Assembly: GCA_050289805.1 (NCBI GenBank)
Contig: JBNKGL010000013.1
Span: forward strand, 1-64,000
Source: JAUILA01 sp050289805
Lineage (GTDB): Bacteria > Bacteroidota > Bacteroidia > Cytophagales > Cyclobacteriaceae
Direction of reading: 5' to 3'
DNA length: 64,000 nucleotides
The position numbers and the translations under genes are program-made. Numbering within the stretch: the stretch's first letter is position 1; each line of letters begins with the position of its first letter. Below, piece after piece: positions 32,648 to 40,733 of this stretch. The notes under the pieces were generated by a model, which saw only the letters and a program-made list of their open reading frames with translations, was not told where the DNA came from and did not search any database.

Positions 32648-34171
32648 TTATTCGGTATTCCGATCGTCAAAATTTGTCTTTGCCAACTCGAATACCTTCA
32701 GGTTATCAACTACACCCTGAGAGACCCTGTATTGATGTCCGCCAACATAGAATGGCCAGGCAACCACAGGCTCGGCATATTCATGAATTTCTGTTTCAGC
32801 CGAATGGCCATGTAATATGCCATTTACCCATAGCTCGAATCTGGGTGAACCGTCATATCCGGCAGGATCATATACAACTGCCAGGTGTACGAGATCTCCT
32901 GCATTCCAGGAGACATCATTATCAATGATATCATTTCTGAAGAAGGAATAATCACTCAGAACCCGGTAATACACTAAATCTGCCACAACATCGGTAGGTC
33001 CGGTATATCCGCCATTGATCGATAGAATGCGAATTCCTGCATTTGCTCCATCCCAGTTCCAGCAATTGGCAACAATAACATGTGCCCTGCCATATGGAAT
33101 CGTTCCAACAATCCGGTTGTCAACGACGGAATAATCAGGTTTGTACCATACCTCGATCGTCCATGGTTCAAGTAATGGGTTTGGAATGAATTCATTGAAA
33201 ACACCGACCGGAATTTCAGGAATTTCGGACGCATACCTCGGGTATACACCATTGCCAAATTTGCCCGGGGCAAAATTGGGTGTTCCAGGCACATTCAGTG
33301 AAGGCCCGACCTCGCTATTGGCCACTTCATATGCGCTTCCAAGCTTATTCCACACGATCAATCCATCAAAAAGATAAAGATCGAGCGGACCATCTTTATC
33401 TTCGAGTAGTTTTTTCAATACCTGTTCGTTGATCAGTGTATCCAGGGTAACCCGGTTGGGTTTGGTTATTTGAATCAAATAGTTTTCATATCCGTCCCGA
33501 ACCGTAATTCGGTTCAGGCTATTGCCTAGTGCGTTTTCGAATAGCACATCGCCATCTGATTCGATCATGAGGAATGCATCCGTTAACTCATATATACCGG
33601 TGGTCCGATTGAAATCAAATACCCGAAGATCGAAATCAAGGGTCTTGATCTTGTCAAATTTAAAGCTGGCATATCCAAAATCCTCGGGATTTTTGTTGGT
33701 TGCATCCAGTACTTCCGGGGTAATGGCAGTGGTTTCGCCAGTGTAGACAATAAAGTCCAGGGGCAGGGGATTATCCGAAAGATAGGCCATCGGAGAATTT
33801 ACAACGGGAGCTGCGAGCAATACATTGTAATGATAGTCAACCACAAGGAATTCTGTGACATAATATTTTCCAATCCGCAGTTGAATGGGTTTGGAAGCAT
33901 AGGATTCATTCCATTTTTTAAGTTTGATTTCCTCAGAATTCCAGACAATTGCGCCATTATGGTCTTCAAGTGAAATAATCAAATTAAGTTGTTCCGGAAG
34001 TTCGGCTTCAACCAGTTTGCCTGAAGGAAAATCCTTCTGTAGGTCATTCAAAGATATTTCAACATATCCTTCAGCTATAGGATCTGAAATACCTTCTTCG
34101 CTGCATGATACAAAAAGACCAAAGATGGTCAATATCAGCAGCGGTGCAAAAAGCCTGAATAAAGGTTTCAT
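32648..34171 (-). CDS. LamG/concanavalin-like surface lipoprotein
   Basis: This 507-residue protein has a lipoprotein signal ending GLFVSC (Cys23). The first half (~30-270) is a beta-rich region that recalls DUF4493-like or fimbrial adhesin domains (GYVEISLNDLQKDFPSGKL). The C-terminal half is a concanavalin-like (LamG) domain: LEPWTIEVWYKPDYSV, GDLVHLAVVYDPAG and VVDNLKVFELAKTNFDD. Such lipoproteins often bind polysaccharide on the cell surface. It has its own strong terminator. The promoter region contains a 20-bp palindrome at 34240-34259. Confidence 0.68.
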   Translation of the reverse strand: MKPLFRLFAPLLILTIFGLFVSCSEEGISDPIAEGYVEISLNDLQKDFPSGKLVEAELPEQLNLIISLEDHNGAIVWNSEEIKLKKWNESYASKPIQLRIGKYYVTEFLVVDYHYNVLLAAPVVNSPMAYLSDNPLPLDFIVYTGETTAITPEVLDATNKNPEDFGYASFKFDKIKTLDFDLRVFDFNRTTGIYELTDAFLMIESDGDVLFENALGNSLNRITVRDGYENYLIQITKPNRVTLDTLINEQVLKKLLEDKDGPLDLYLFDGLIVWNKLGSAYEVANSEVGPSLNVPGTPNFAPGKFGNGVYPRYASEIPEIPVGVFNEFIPNPLLEPWTIEVWYKPDYSVVDNRIVGTIPYGRAHVIVANCWNWDGANAGIRILSINGGYTGPTDVVADLVYYRVLSDYSFFRNDIIDNDVSWNAGDLVHLAVVYDPAGYDGSPRFELWVNGILHGHSAETEIHEYAEPVVAWPFYVGGHQYRVSQGVVDNLKVFELAKTNFDDRNTE

Positions 34172-34239
34172 TTCATAAGTACTTATCTACCTATAAAACA
34201 ATATTGGAAGGCGTTAAATTTTTGAATTTCAGACTGATA

Positions 34240-34259
34240 AATCATGTGATCACATGATT
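34240..34259. promoter_or_regulatory. Perfect 20-bp palindrome upstream of the LamG-like gene
   Basis: AATCATGTGATCACATGATT is a perfect 20-bp palindrome. It lies 69-88 bases upstream of the LamG-like gene's start and 36 bases beyond the stop of the DUF6483-like gene. The core TGTGATCACA resembles CRP-type half-sites but without the usual six-base spacer. It could be an operator or a hairpin. No T tract follows, so a terminator is less likely. Confidence 0.45.
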
Positions 34260-34295
34260 ATGGCACTTCTTTTTACGGATAAAAAAAGGTATATT

Positions 34296-34730
34296 CTAGG
34301 AGATGTTCTGGTCTTCCAGGTATGCGTCCAGATCCTGAATCTTGTACATCCAGTCGAAAGAATAATTGGCCGCATTTTCTGCCAGGAATTGATATAAAAC
34401 CCGGGCTTTTGAAAACAACAATCGGGCACCATCCTCGTCGCTATTATCTTTTTTTCGGAGCCCAAGTTCCAGGAGTAACATTGCCATTTGCTCAAGAAGG
34501 GAATCGCCTTTGATATTTTTATCTTCTAAAAAACTGATGAACTCCCTGTCCTCAATTCTTACAGCACTTTTGAGACGAATTCCCAGCTGCGTTTCGAGCG
34601 CCTCTTCGGTATTAAGAATAACCTCATCTGCATCGCTGTCGAGTGAGGTTCCCAGGAGTTCGGCGAGGATTTTACCCAGTACTTTGCCGAGTTGCTGGAT
34701 CTGGTCTTGCAGGTAATCACGTTTGATCAT
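34296..34730 (-). CDS. DUF6483-like helical protein
   Basis: The ATG at 34730 (MIKRDYLQDQIQQLGKVLGK) is chosen because it fits the DUF6483 start pattern; the ORF extends to 34811 without supporting features. The protein has 144 residues, is all-helical and acidic in the middle, and carries TPR-like helices at the end (ARLLFSKARVLYQFLAENA). No export signal. I recall DUF6483 proteins in Firmicutes and Bacteroidota as uncharacterised. Confidence 0.6.
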   Translation of the reverse strand: MIKRDYLQDQIQQLGKVLGKILAELLGTSLDSDADEVILNTEEALETQLGIRLKSAVRIEDREFISFLEDKNIKGDSLLEQMAMLLLELGLRKKDNSDEDGARLLFSKARVLYQFLAENAANYSFDWMYKIQDLDAYLEDQNIS

Positions 34731-34824
34731 GATCTGAACAATTGAACAATCTATAATATACGAATTTGGATTGAATTGTAAAGACCCCCGTGAAAATCTC
34801 AGGCGGAGCAAATCATTCAGGAAA

Positions 34825-34852
34825 TAAAAAAGCCGGAGTAAATCCCCGGCTT
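34825..34852 (-). terminator. Hairpin terminator after the DEAD-box helicase gene
   Basis: AAGCCGG (34830-34836) and CCGGCTT (34846-34852) form the stem. On the minus strand a T tract (A run at 34825-34831) follows. It lies seven bases beyond the helicase stop codon. Confidence 0.8.
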
Positions 34853-34859
34853 CTGTATT

Positions 34860-36098
34860 TTATCGTGATCTCGAGTATCGTTTTCGCGAATTATTCCGAT
34901 TTGATCCGTTAACACGTGTGCCTTGTTTGGTTTTTGGAGGCTCCGATTTTACACGTTCTCCATCCATGTAGGGGTGAGGTTGAATCACCGGCAGTTGCTG
35001 TCGGATTAATTGCTGAATATCACGGAGGTAGGCTCGTTCTTCCAGGTCACAAAAAGAAATAGCACGGCCACTCGCTCCGGCGCGTCCTGTTCGTCCGATC
35101 CTGTGAACATAGGTTTCAGATACGTTGGGAAGGTCAAAGTTGATCACATGGGAAAGCTCATCGATATCAATACCACGTGCTGCAATATCGGTAGCAACCA
35201 GTATACGGATATCCCCGTTTTTGAAATCAGAAAGTGATTTCTGACGGGCACCCTGAGATTTATTCCCATGAATGGCACTCGAAGAGATGCCAGCACGATC
35301 CAGCTGTTTAACAATCTTATTCGCTCCGTGCTTGGTTCTGGAAAAGACGATAGCAGATGGAATATTCTCTTCTTCCAGCAAATGAATTAACAATGATGCC
35401 TTTTGTTTTTTCTCAACAAAATAGACCGACTGATTTATTTTCTCTGCCGTTGTCTGTTCCGGTTTTATGATCACCTTCTCGGCATTGTGAAGAATCTTGC
35501 CTGAAAGCTCCAATATCGGTTGCGGCATAGTCGCCGAAAAGAACAGGGACTGGCGCTGCTGAGGCAGTTCACGGATAATGCGTTTCACATCATGAATAAA
35601 TCCCATATCAAGCATTCGATCCGCTTCATCCAGGATAAAATATTCAATGTCTTTCAGGGAAATATATCCCTGGTTCATCAGGTCAAGCAGTCGGCCAGGT
35701 GTGGCGATCAGTACTTCGGGGCTTCTTTGCAACGCATTAGTTTGCTGTCCTTGTTTAACCCCGCCGAAAATGACGGTATTCCGCACATCGGTATGGCGGC
35801 CATAGGCAGTAAAGCTTTCTCCTATCTGGATTGCCAGTTCGCGGGTAGGAGTTACGATCAATGCGCGCAACGGCTGTCTGCCGCCTTTTCTGCGATTGTT
35901 GTCGGTAATAATATTTTGTAGTATGGGAATGGCAAAAGAAGCGGTTTTTCCGGTTCCGGTCTGCGCACTTGCCATTAAATCTTTTTTACGTAGTAATACA
36001 GGGATTGACGCCTCCTGTATGGGCGTAGGTGATGTGTATCCTTCTTCGGCCAGGGCCTGAAGGATGGGCGTGATAATGCCCAGTTCTTTAAAATTCAT
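34860..36098 (-). CDS. DEAD-box ATP-dependent RNA helicase (RhlE-like)
   Basis: This 412-residue protein has all the DEAD-box motifs: Q motif around PTPIQ (25-29), Walker A AQTGTGKT (45-52), PTRELA (84-89), DEAD (157-160), SAT (188-190), and HRIGRTGRAG. A short basic tail with Arg/Ser/Asn residues (GSNRNNSRKRYSRSR) follows, as in RhlE-type helicases that act in ribosome assembly or mRNA turnover. It is cytoplasmic. The cold-shock protein gene is upstream on the same strand (36186-36377), separated by its own terminator, so the two are transcribed independently. Confidence 0.95.
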   Translation of the reverse strand: MNFKELGIITPILQALAEEGYTSPTPIQEASIPVLLRKKDLMASAQTGTGKTASFAIPILQNIITDNNRRKGGRQPLRALIVTPTRELAIQIGESFTAYGRHTDVRNTVIFGGVKQGQQTNALQRSPEVLIATPGRLLDLMNQGYISLKDIEYFILDEADRMLDMGFIHDVKRIIRELPQQRQSLFFSATMPQPILELSGKILHNAEKVIIKPEQTTAEKINQSVYFVEKKQKASLLIHLLEEENIPSAIVFSRTKHGANKIVKQLDRAGISSSAIHGNKSQGARQKSLSDFKNGDIRILVATDIAARGIDIDELSHVINFDLPNVSETYVHRIGRTGRAGASGRAISFCDLEERAYLRDIQQLIRQQLPVIQPHPYMDGERVKSEPPKTKQGTRVNGSNRNNSRKRYSRSR

Positions 36099-36127
36099 AG
36101 GGGTTGTGTTACTAAAAAATAGGGGGC

Positions 36128-36157
36128 AAAAAAAAGCCCTTCTTCGCGAAGGGCTTT
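36128..36157 (-). terminator. Hairpin terminator after the cold-shock gene
   Basis: AAAGCCCTTC (36133-36142) and GAAGGGCTTT (36148-36157) are perfect 10-bp inverted repeats with a five-base loop. A T tract follows on the minus strand (A run 36128-36135). It lies 28 bases beyond the cold-shock protein stop codon. Confidence 0.9.
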
Positions 36158-36185
36158 CAAGCGATATAAAGTTAGCGCGTAACGC

Positions 36186-36377
36186 TTAAACAACTTTAAC
36201 GTTAACCGCGTTTAATCCTTTTCTTCCTTGCTGTAATTCAAATTCTACTTCGTCACCTTCACGGATCTCATCGATCAAGCCTGATACGTGTACAAAGTGT
36301 TCTTCGTTTGATCCATCTTCTTTGATGAATCCGAATCCTTTCGACTCATTGAAGAATTTTACTGTTCCTTTACTCAT
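36186..36377 (-). CDS. Cold-shock domain protein
   Basis: This 63-residue protein is a single cold-shock domain. RNP1 is KGFGFI (13-18) and RNP2 is HFVHVS (27-32), both aromatic-rich. It binds single-stranded nucleic acid and acts as an RNA chaperone. The 5' region (36378-36514) includes AAGTGT-N6-ACACTT (36402-36419), which could be part of a structured leader, as in cold-shock mRNAs. It lies upstream of the DEAD-box gene, a frequent functional partner. Confidence 0.93.
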   Translation of the reverse strand: MSKGTVKFFNESKGFGFIKEDGSNEEHFVHVSGLIDEIREGDEVEFELQQGRKGLNAVNVKVV

Positions 36378-36514
36378 GATAATAATTAATTGATAATAAT
36401 AAAGTGTGAAGGTACACTTAATTAAACGGATACTACTGTTTTAAGGGATTTATTTTACCTTTTTACAGCTAATTGTACCTTTTTGGCGATTAAGTGCACC
36501 ATTTAGATGTGAAG

Positions 36515-36793
36515 CTACACTAATTCTGCCGTAGTAGGGTCAATTATTCCGGATATCTGGCTGATCTTGTGTGCAGGAATACCGGATTGTTCGGAATGTT
36601 CGCGAATTAATTCGGCACTGGGCGCAATGTAAACACAATACACTTTGTTATCTGTTACAAAACTCTGGACCCATTGAATAGAGGGACCAAGGTTGTGCAG
36701 GGTGTCACAGGATGTTTTGGATACTGCGCGCATTTCATCGGCTGAGAGGCTACCCACGTTGGGGATGTCACGCTCAATAAGAAATTTTGGCAT
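36515..36793 (-). CDS. DUF4242-domain protein
   Basis: This 92-residue protein fits the DUF4242 pattern: MPKFLIERDIPNVGSLSADE at the start, WVQSFVTDNKVYCVYIAPSA in the middle and IREHSEQSGIPAHKISQI near the end. Members of this family include small nickel-binding proteins (SCO4226 type); metal binding here is not shown. No signal peptide. It lies 137 bases upstream of the cold-shock gene on the same strand. Confidence 0.8.
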   Translation of the reverse strand: MPKFLIERDIPNVGSLSADEMRAVSKTSCDTLHNLGPSIQWVQSFVTDNKVYCVYIAPSAELIREHSEQSGIPAHKISQISGIIDPTTAELV

Positions 36794-36978
36794 TGATGGG
36801 TTCGATTAATTTTTTGGTTCTTGCATATCTTGGTGTAAAACCGGCAATTCCGGTGTCTCGGGAGCAAGGTAATTTAGTGAAAATTGATGAATATTTAATA
36901 CCCCTGTTACCAGGAAATATTTAATGAAATGGGTTGTTAACTTTAAGCAATCAGGCAACCGATGACTTCAGTGCCCGG

Positions 36979-37602
36979 TTAATTGACCTTCTTCTCCAGT
37001 TTGCCTTTCAGGAGCAGGTTGTATTCTTCACAGGTGAGCAATCCATGCTCATCACTGTAGGGGCATTCGCGATAATTCTGACCAAAGGCGGTTTTTGTTA
37101 TAATCACTCCGCGTCCCTGGCAAACAGGACAAATGACCATTCCGGAAGGTCCGCAGTCTATCTCATAATCGGAGGCAAGAATGGCTTCAGTGGCTTTTGC
37201 CTCTTCCTCACGTAACAGGCGTACTGCTTTATTTGATTTATTCAGGAGATCGGTAGCCTCTTCAAAAAATCTGCCCTGGGTACCCTTGAGCTGGATGTAT
37301 TTGTTCAGCCAGTCGATGCTTTGTTCATACTTCTCCAGGTAAAAAGAGTTCTTTCCGAAATAGAAAGTCATTTCTGTAGGAACTACCTGTGCATTTTTGA
37401 GGACATCCTTGAAGATGATGTTTGCACCCTCGAAGTCGCCCGCATCCATTTTTTCCACCCCGCTTTCAATCAGCCTGTCCAATGCCGCCTGGTATTGTGC
37501 CTGACGCTGTTCGATATCTTCCCTGATTTTATCCTGTTCCGTCTGTGCGGAAAGTTGATAAGAGGATAGCAGCACAAATATGACCACCCAAATCCTATAC
37601 AT
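36979..37602 (-). CDS. Exported TPR/zinc-finger-like protein
   Basis: This 207-residue protein has a signal peptide (residues 1-19, ending YQLSAQ). TPR-like helices lie at about 40-110 (DAGDFEGANIIFKDVLKNAQ, YLEKYEQSIDWLNKYI). A C-terminal Cys cluster (CPVCQGRGVII, then ECPYSDEHGLLTCEEY) resembles the CxxCxGxG zinc finger of DnaJ. It overlaps the ACMSD gene upstream by eight bases, so their translation may be linked. The function is unknown. Confidence 0.65.
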   Translation of the reverse strand: MYRIWVVIFVLLSSYQLSAQTEQDKIREDIEQRQAQYQAALDRLIESGVEKMDAGDFEGANIIFKDVLKNAQVVPTEMTFYFGKNSFYLEKYEQSIDWLNKYIQLKGTQGRFFEEATDLLNKSNKAVRLLREEEAKATEAILASDYEIDCGPSGMVICPVCQGRGVIITKTAFGQNYRECPYSDEHGLLTCEEYNLLLKGKLEKKVN

Positions 37603-38602
37603 AGTCTTTCTTATTCAAATCCAGCCATTCCAATGTGGCATTGCAGAAAATATCTTCAACGATGCCCGAATCTAAATTCATTTCTTCAATAAACCTGCCA
37701 ATTTCCAGATCTCCAAGGGGAAAAGGATAATCGGTACCCAGGGTGATGCGATTTGAGCCTTGAAGGTCAAGTACATAACGCAACATCTTGGGATCATGCG
37801 TGATGCAATCTACCCAGAATTTACCAAGATAGTTCCGTGGCGGAACATCATTATCAATGGCTACAAGGTCGGGCCGGCAATTAAATCCATGCTCTATTCT
37901 TCCCAGGGTAGACAGGAATGAGCCCCCTGCATGCGCAAAATTTACACGAAGTCCGGGAAGTCTTTCCAGGGTTCCGGAAAAGATGAGTGAACAAATGGCA
38001 CGGGATGTTTCGGCAGGCATACCCACAAGCCAGGGGAGCCAGTATTTTGTCATATGCTGCATCCCCATCATTTCCCAGGGATGCACAAGCACGGCCATAT
38101 TCATTTCCGCACAGGCTTCAAAAAACCTGAAGAAGCGTGGCTCGCTTAGATTTTCGTTATTGATATTGGACCCGATTTGAATTCCGGGCAAACCGAGGTC
38201 GCGGCAACGCTCCAGTTCCTGGATTGCGAGATCGGTATCCTGCATGGGGACTGTTCCGAGCCCGATATAATTTTTTGGATAGTTGCTGCAAAGCTCGGCG
38301 ATGTCGTCATTAAGGAACCTGGAAAGATCAAGGCAATCATCCGGCTTCGCCCAGTAGGAGAACATGACCGGAATCGTGCAAACAACCTGCACCTGGGTTT
38401 GGAATCGCTCATATTCTTCTATGCGTACTTCCGGGTCCCAGCAGTTTTCCTCGATCTCGCGGAAGAACTGGTTTCCCTTCATCATTTTGGCGAATCCCTG
38501 GCGGTGGTGCTGTAAATAGATGAAATCGCCATACCCGAACTTTTCAGTCCAGTTGGGCATCTCTTTCGGGATGATATGGGTATGCATGTCGATTTTAAGC
38601 AT
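37595..38602 (-). CDS. 2-Amino-3-carboxymuconate-6-semialdehyde decarboxylase
   Basis: This 335-residue protein is very similar along its length to human ACMSD: ENCWDPEVRIEEYERF, VMFSYWAKPDDCL, WLPWLVGMPAETS and LGTDYPFPLGDLE are all conserved. Zn ligands are His7, His9 (MHTHI), His174 (VLVHPW) and Asp291 (LGTDYP), with His224 (NFAHAGG) as a catalytic His. It decarboxylates ACMS and steers the kynurenine pathway away from quinolinate, or acts on 2-amino-muconate intermediates of nitrobenzoate/anthranilate breakdown. No other kynurenine-pathway gene is in the window. It is cytoplasmic. Confidence 0.85.
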   Translation of the reverse strand: MLKIDMHTHIIPKEMPNWTEKFGYGDFIYLQHHRQGFAKMMKGNQFFREIEENCWDPEVRIEEYERFQTQVQVVCTIPVMFSYWAKPDDCLDLSRFLNDDIAELCSNYPKNYIGLGTVPMQDTDLAIQELERCRDLGLPGIQIGSNINNENLSEPRFFRFFEACAEMNMAVLVHPWEMMGMQHMTKYWLPWLVGMPAETSRAICSLIFSGTLERLPGLRVNFAHAGGSFLSTLGRIEHGFNCRPDLVAIDNDVPPRNYLGKFWVDCITHDPKMLRYVLDLQGSNRITLGTDYPFPLGDLEIGRFIEEMNLDSGIVEDIFCNATLEWLDLNKKDYV

Positions 38603-38654
38603 GGCACGAAGGGTCTTGCAGGAAACAAAAGTATCAAATGCAGAAGAATATTAC

Positions 38655-38897
38655 CTAACCCTGCTTCTTTTTTGGGTTTTCAGGTACGGGATCATAACCG
38701 TGAGTACCCCAGGGATGGCACCGTGCGATACGCTTGATGCCGAGCCAGGTGCCTTTTACCGGCCCCCATTCATTGATCGCCCCGATCGCATAGTTGGAGC
38801 ACGAAGGTGAATGGCGGCAATTTGAACCCAACAGCGGACTGATCGTGTACTGGTAAACACGGATGGGGAAGATTAATATGGACTTTATAATAGTCAA
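38655..38897 (-). CDS. yidD: YidD membrane-protein insertion factor
   Basis: This 80-residue protein is YidD by pattern: PIRVYQYTISPLLGSNCRHS, SCSNYAIGAINEWG and ARCHPWGTHGYDPVP. It helps YidC insert inner-membrane proteins. The start is a TTG at 38897, and this codon lies inside the first (variant) unit of the AGTCAGT array (38892-38957), so the repeat has supplied or reshaped the start. An ATG-based start is not available in frame. The gene lies alone, upstream of the ACMSD gene on the same strand. Confidence 0.88.
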   Translation of the reverse strand: MTIIKSILIFPIRVYQYTISPLLGSNCRHSPSCSNYAIGAINEWGPVKGTWLGIKRIARCHPWGTHGYDPVPENPKKKQG

Positions 38898-38957
38898 TAG
38901 TCAGTAGTCAGTAGTCAGTAGTGGAGTTTGTAGTCAGTAGTAGGGTTTGTAGTCAGT
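38892..38957. repeat. AGTCAGT heptamer array, interrupted
   Basis: One variant (AGTCAAT) and three perfect AGTCAGT units run from 38892 to 38919. Two more perfect units at 38932-38938 and 38951-38957 are separated by 12-base GGAGTTTGT/GGGTTTGT spacers. This is the reverse complement of the ACTGACT array at 39081-39115, so the two could pair as a large hairpin across the intergenic region. Confidence 0.85.
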
Positions 38958-39080
38958 AGTAGGTAGTCTGTTTGCATTGTATTTATAACTCAAATTAGCG
39001 TTTAAGCGTTCCCAGTCATGTTATGATTTCACAGTAAGTGATACACTAAAAACTATTAACTCACTACTATTCACTACACT

Positions 39081-39115
39081 ACTGACTACTGACTACTGAC
39101 TACTGACTACTGACT
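39081..39115. repeat. ACTGACT tandem array, five perfect copies (second)
   Basis: Five perfect ACTGACT units, as at 28613-28647. It lies just beyond the cysS stop codon (39132) and opposite in orientation to the array at 38892. The 38898-39131 gap contains nothing else I can name. Confidence 0.9.
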
Positions 39116-39131
39116 ATGTACTACATAAGTG

Positions 39132-40631
39132 TTAATCAATAGAGTATTCCGTGCCTTCTTTTCCATCCTTCAGCGTAATTCCAATCTTCTTCAGATCATC
39201 CCTGATCTGGTCTGCCAGGGTATAATTTTTCTGTCGTTTGGCATCCGTACGAAGATTGATCAGGACATCAAGTGTCCCGTCAAGCAGGTGAATATTGGTG
39301 TCATTTTCAGATTTTAATCCCAGTACCTCCGTGATGATTCCGGAGTAATGCTCAATCAGCCGCCCGAAGGTAGCGTTGGACAGGTCCCCGGTTTTTTTAT
39401 TACCTGTCTTAAGGTTGTTGATTACGGAGGTCAGGTCAAATAAAGATGCCAGCGCTTTGGCCGTATTAAAGTCGTCACTGAGGTTCCTGAAAATGGCATC
39501 AATCTGGCCATTTACTTCCTCATCAAAAGCTTTGTCTTCCGTTCCCGCCACATAGTGCAGCTGTTGAGCAGCTTTGTATCCCTCCATCAGTCTTTTGTAG
39601 CCTTTTTCAGCGGCTCCTAAGGCCTCGTTACTGAAATCAAGCGTGCTCGAATAATGGGACTGAAGCATAAAGAATCGTACTACCATCGGCGGATACCCGC
39701 GTTCGAGCATCGGGTGGTTGCCGGTAAAAAGCTCATGAGGCAAAAAAGAATTGCCGAGGGATTTGCTCATTTTCTGACCTTCTACCGTCAGCATATTCGT
39801 GTGCAGCCAGTACTTTGCCGGGTCATGACCCTTGCATCCCACAGATTGTGCGATTTCACACTCATGGTGCGGAAATACCAGGTCCATACCGCCACCGTGT
39901 ATATCAAAAGTATCTCCCAGGTACTTGGTGCTCATAACTGAGCATTCCAGATGCCAGCCGGGAAAGCCATCACCCCAGGGTGAAGGCCACCGCATAATAT
40001 GGGCAGGAGAGGCCTTTTTCCAGATGGCAAAATCGATCTTGTTGCGCTTTTCATCCTGGCTGTCGAGCATTCTGCCACTGTCCATAAGCTCCTCTATCTT
40101 ACGGTTTGAAAGCTTGCCGTAATCGTGCTCCTGGTTGTATTTGGTTACATCAAAATATACTGAACCGTTTACCTCATAGGCGAGCCCTTTTTCGAGAAGC
40201 GTTTTTACCCATTCAATCTGTTCAATAATATGACCTGTCGCCGATGGTTCAATGTCAGGAGGGAGCAGGTTGAATTCCTGTAAAACTTCATGAAATCCGT
40301 TCGTATACTGCTGAACGACCTGCATAGGCTCAAGCTCTTCCAGTCTTGCCTTTTTTGCGATCTTGTCTTCACCCTCATCCGCGTCGTTTTCCAGGTGGCC
40401 GACATCCGTGATGTTTCGAACATAACGAACCTTGAATCCGAGATACCGGAAATATCGGTTGATGACATCGAAGCTTAAAAATGTTCTGACATTCCCCAGG
40501 TGAACATCATTGTATACCGTAGGACCGCAAACATACATTCCAACATGGCCTTCATGTGCAGGCTCAAATTTTTCTTTGGTGCGGGTTAAGGTATTGTAGA
40601 GTTCTATCGGGAATTCTTCGCGTAATGACAT
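39132..40631 (-). CDS. cysS: Cysteinyl-tRNA synthetase
   Basis: This 499-residue protein is a class I synthetase: the HIGH motif is HLGN (44-47) in MYVCGPTVYNDVHLGNVR and KMSKS is 287-291. Zn ligands include Cys35 and Cys230 (HLECS), with His256 and Glu257/Glu259 in FPHHECEI. It charges tRNA-Cys. The start ATG at 40631 has a TAACTTCG box 20 bases upstream on the minus strand. It is slightly longer than E. coli CysRS (461) but within the range of the family. Confidence 0.96.
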   Translation of the reverse strand: MSLREEFPIELYNTLTRTKEKFEPAHEGHVGMYVCGPTVYNDVHLGNVRTFLSFDVINRYFRYLGFKVRYVRNITDVGHLENDADEGEDKIAKKARLEELEPMQVVQQYTNGFHEVLQEFNLLPPDIEPSATGHIIEQIEWVKTLLEKGLAYEVNGSVYFDVTKYNQEHDYGKLSNRKIEELMDSGRMLDSQDEKRNKIDFAIWKKASPAHIMRWPSPWGDGFPGWHLECSVMSTKYLGDTFDIHGGGMDLVFPHHECEIAQSVGCKGHDPAKYWLHTNMLTVEGQKMSKSLGNSFLPHELFTGNHPMLERGYPPMVVRFFMLQSHYSSTLDFSNEALGAAEKGYKRLMEGYKAAQQLHYVAGTEDKAFDEEVNGQIDAIFRNLSDDFNTAKALASLFDLTSVINNLKTGNKKTGDLSNATFGRLIEHYSGIITEVLGLKSENDTNIHLLDGTLDVLINLRTDAKRQKNYTLADQIRDDLKKIGITLKDGKEGTEYSID

Positions 40632-40651
40632 GCTTTAACAATTTCAAAACA

Positions 40652-40659
40652 CGAAGTTA
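40652..40659 (-). promoter_or_regulatory. Candidate -7 box for cysS
   Basis: On the minus strand this reads TAACTTCG, a one-mismatch form of TAnnTTTG, 20 bases before the cysS ATG. The identical octamer precedes the E1 gene (44371-44378), which supports it as a promoter variant. Confidence 0.35.
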
Positions 40660-40669
40660 AAATATATCG

Positions 40670-40721
40670 ATGAATAATGAATAGTGAAAGAAGAATCCTC
40701 TCCCAACTATTCATTATTCAT
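40670..40721. repeat. Perfect 16-bp inverted repeat between cysS and a secreted-protein gene
   Basis: ATGAATAATGAATAGT (40670-40685) is perfectly inverted at 40706-40721, with a 20-base loop. It lies upstream of cysS and downstream of the 166-residue secreted protein gene. The AT-rich stem could be a weak terminator or a mobile repeat remnant; no T tract follows. Confidence 0.75.
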
Positions 40722-40733
40722 ACAGAATGGTAG

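Noticed and set aside
36402..36419. AAGTGT-N6-ACACTT as a regulatory thermosensor in the cold-shock leader
   Set aside because: A six-base stem is too weak to call without RNA data; it is mentioned only in the gene entry.
28613..39115. Heptamer arrays as a CRISPR
   Set aside because: Units are contiguous 7-mers without unique spacers of constant length, and no cas genes are present.
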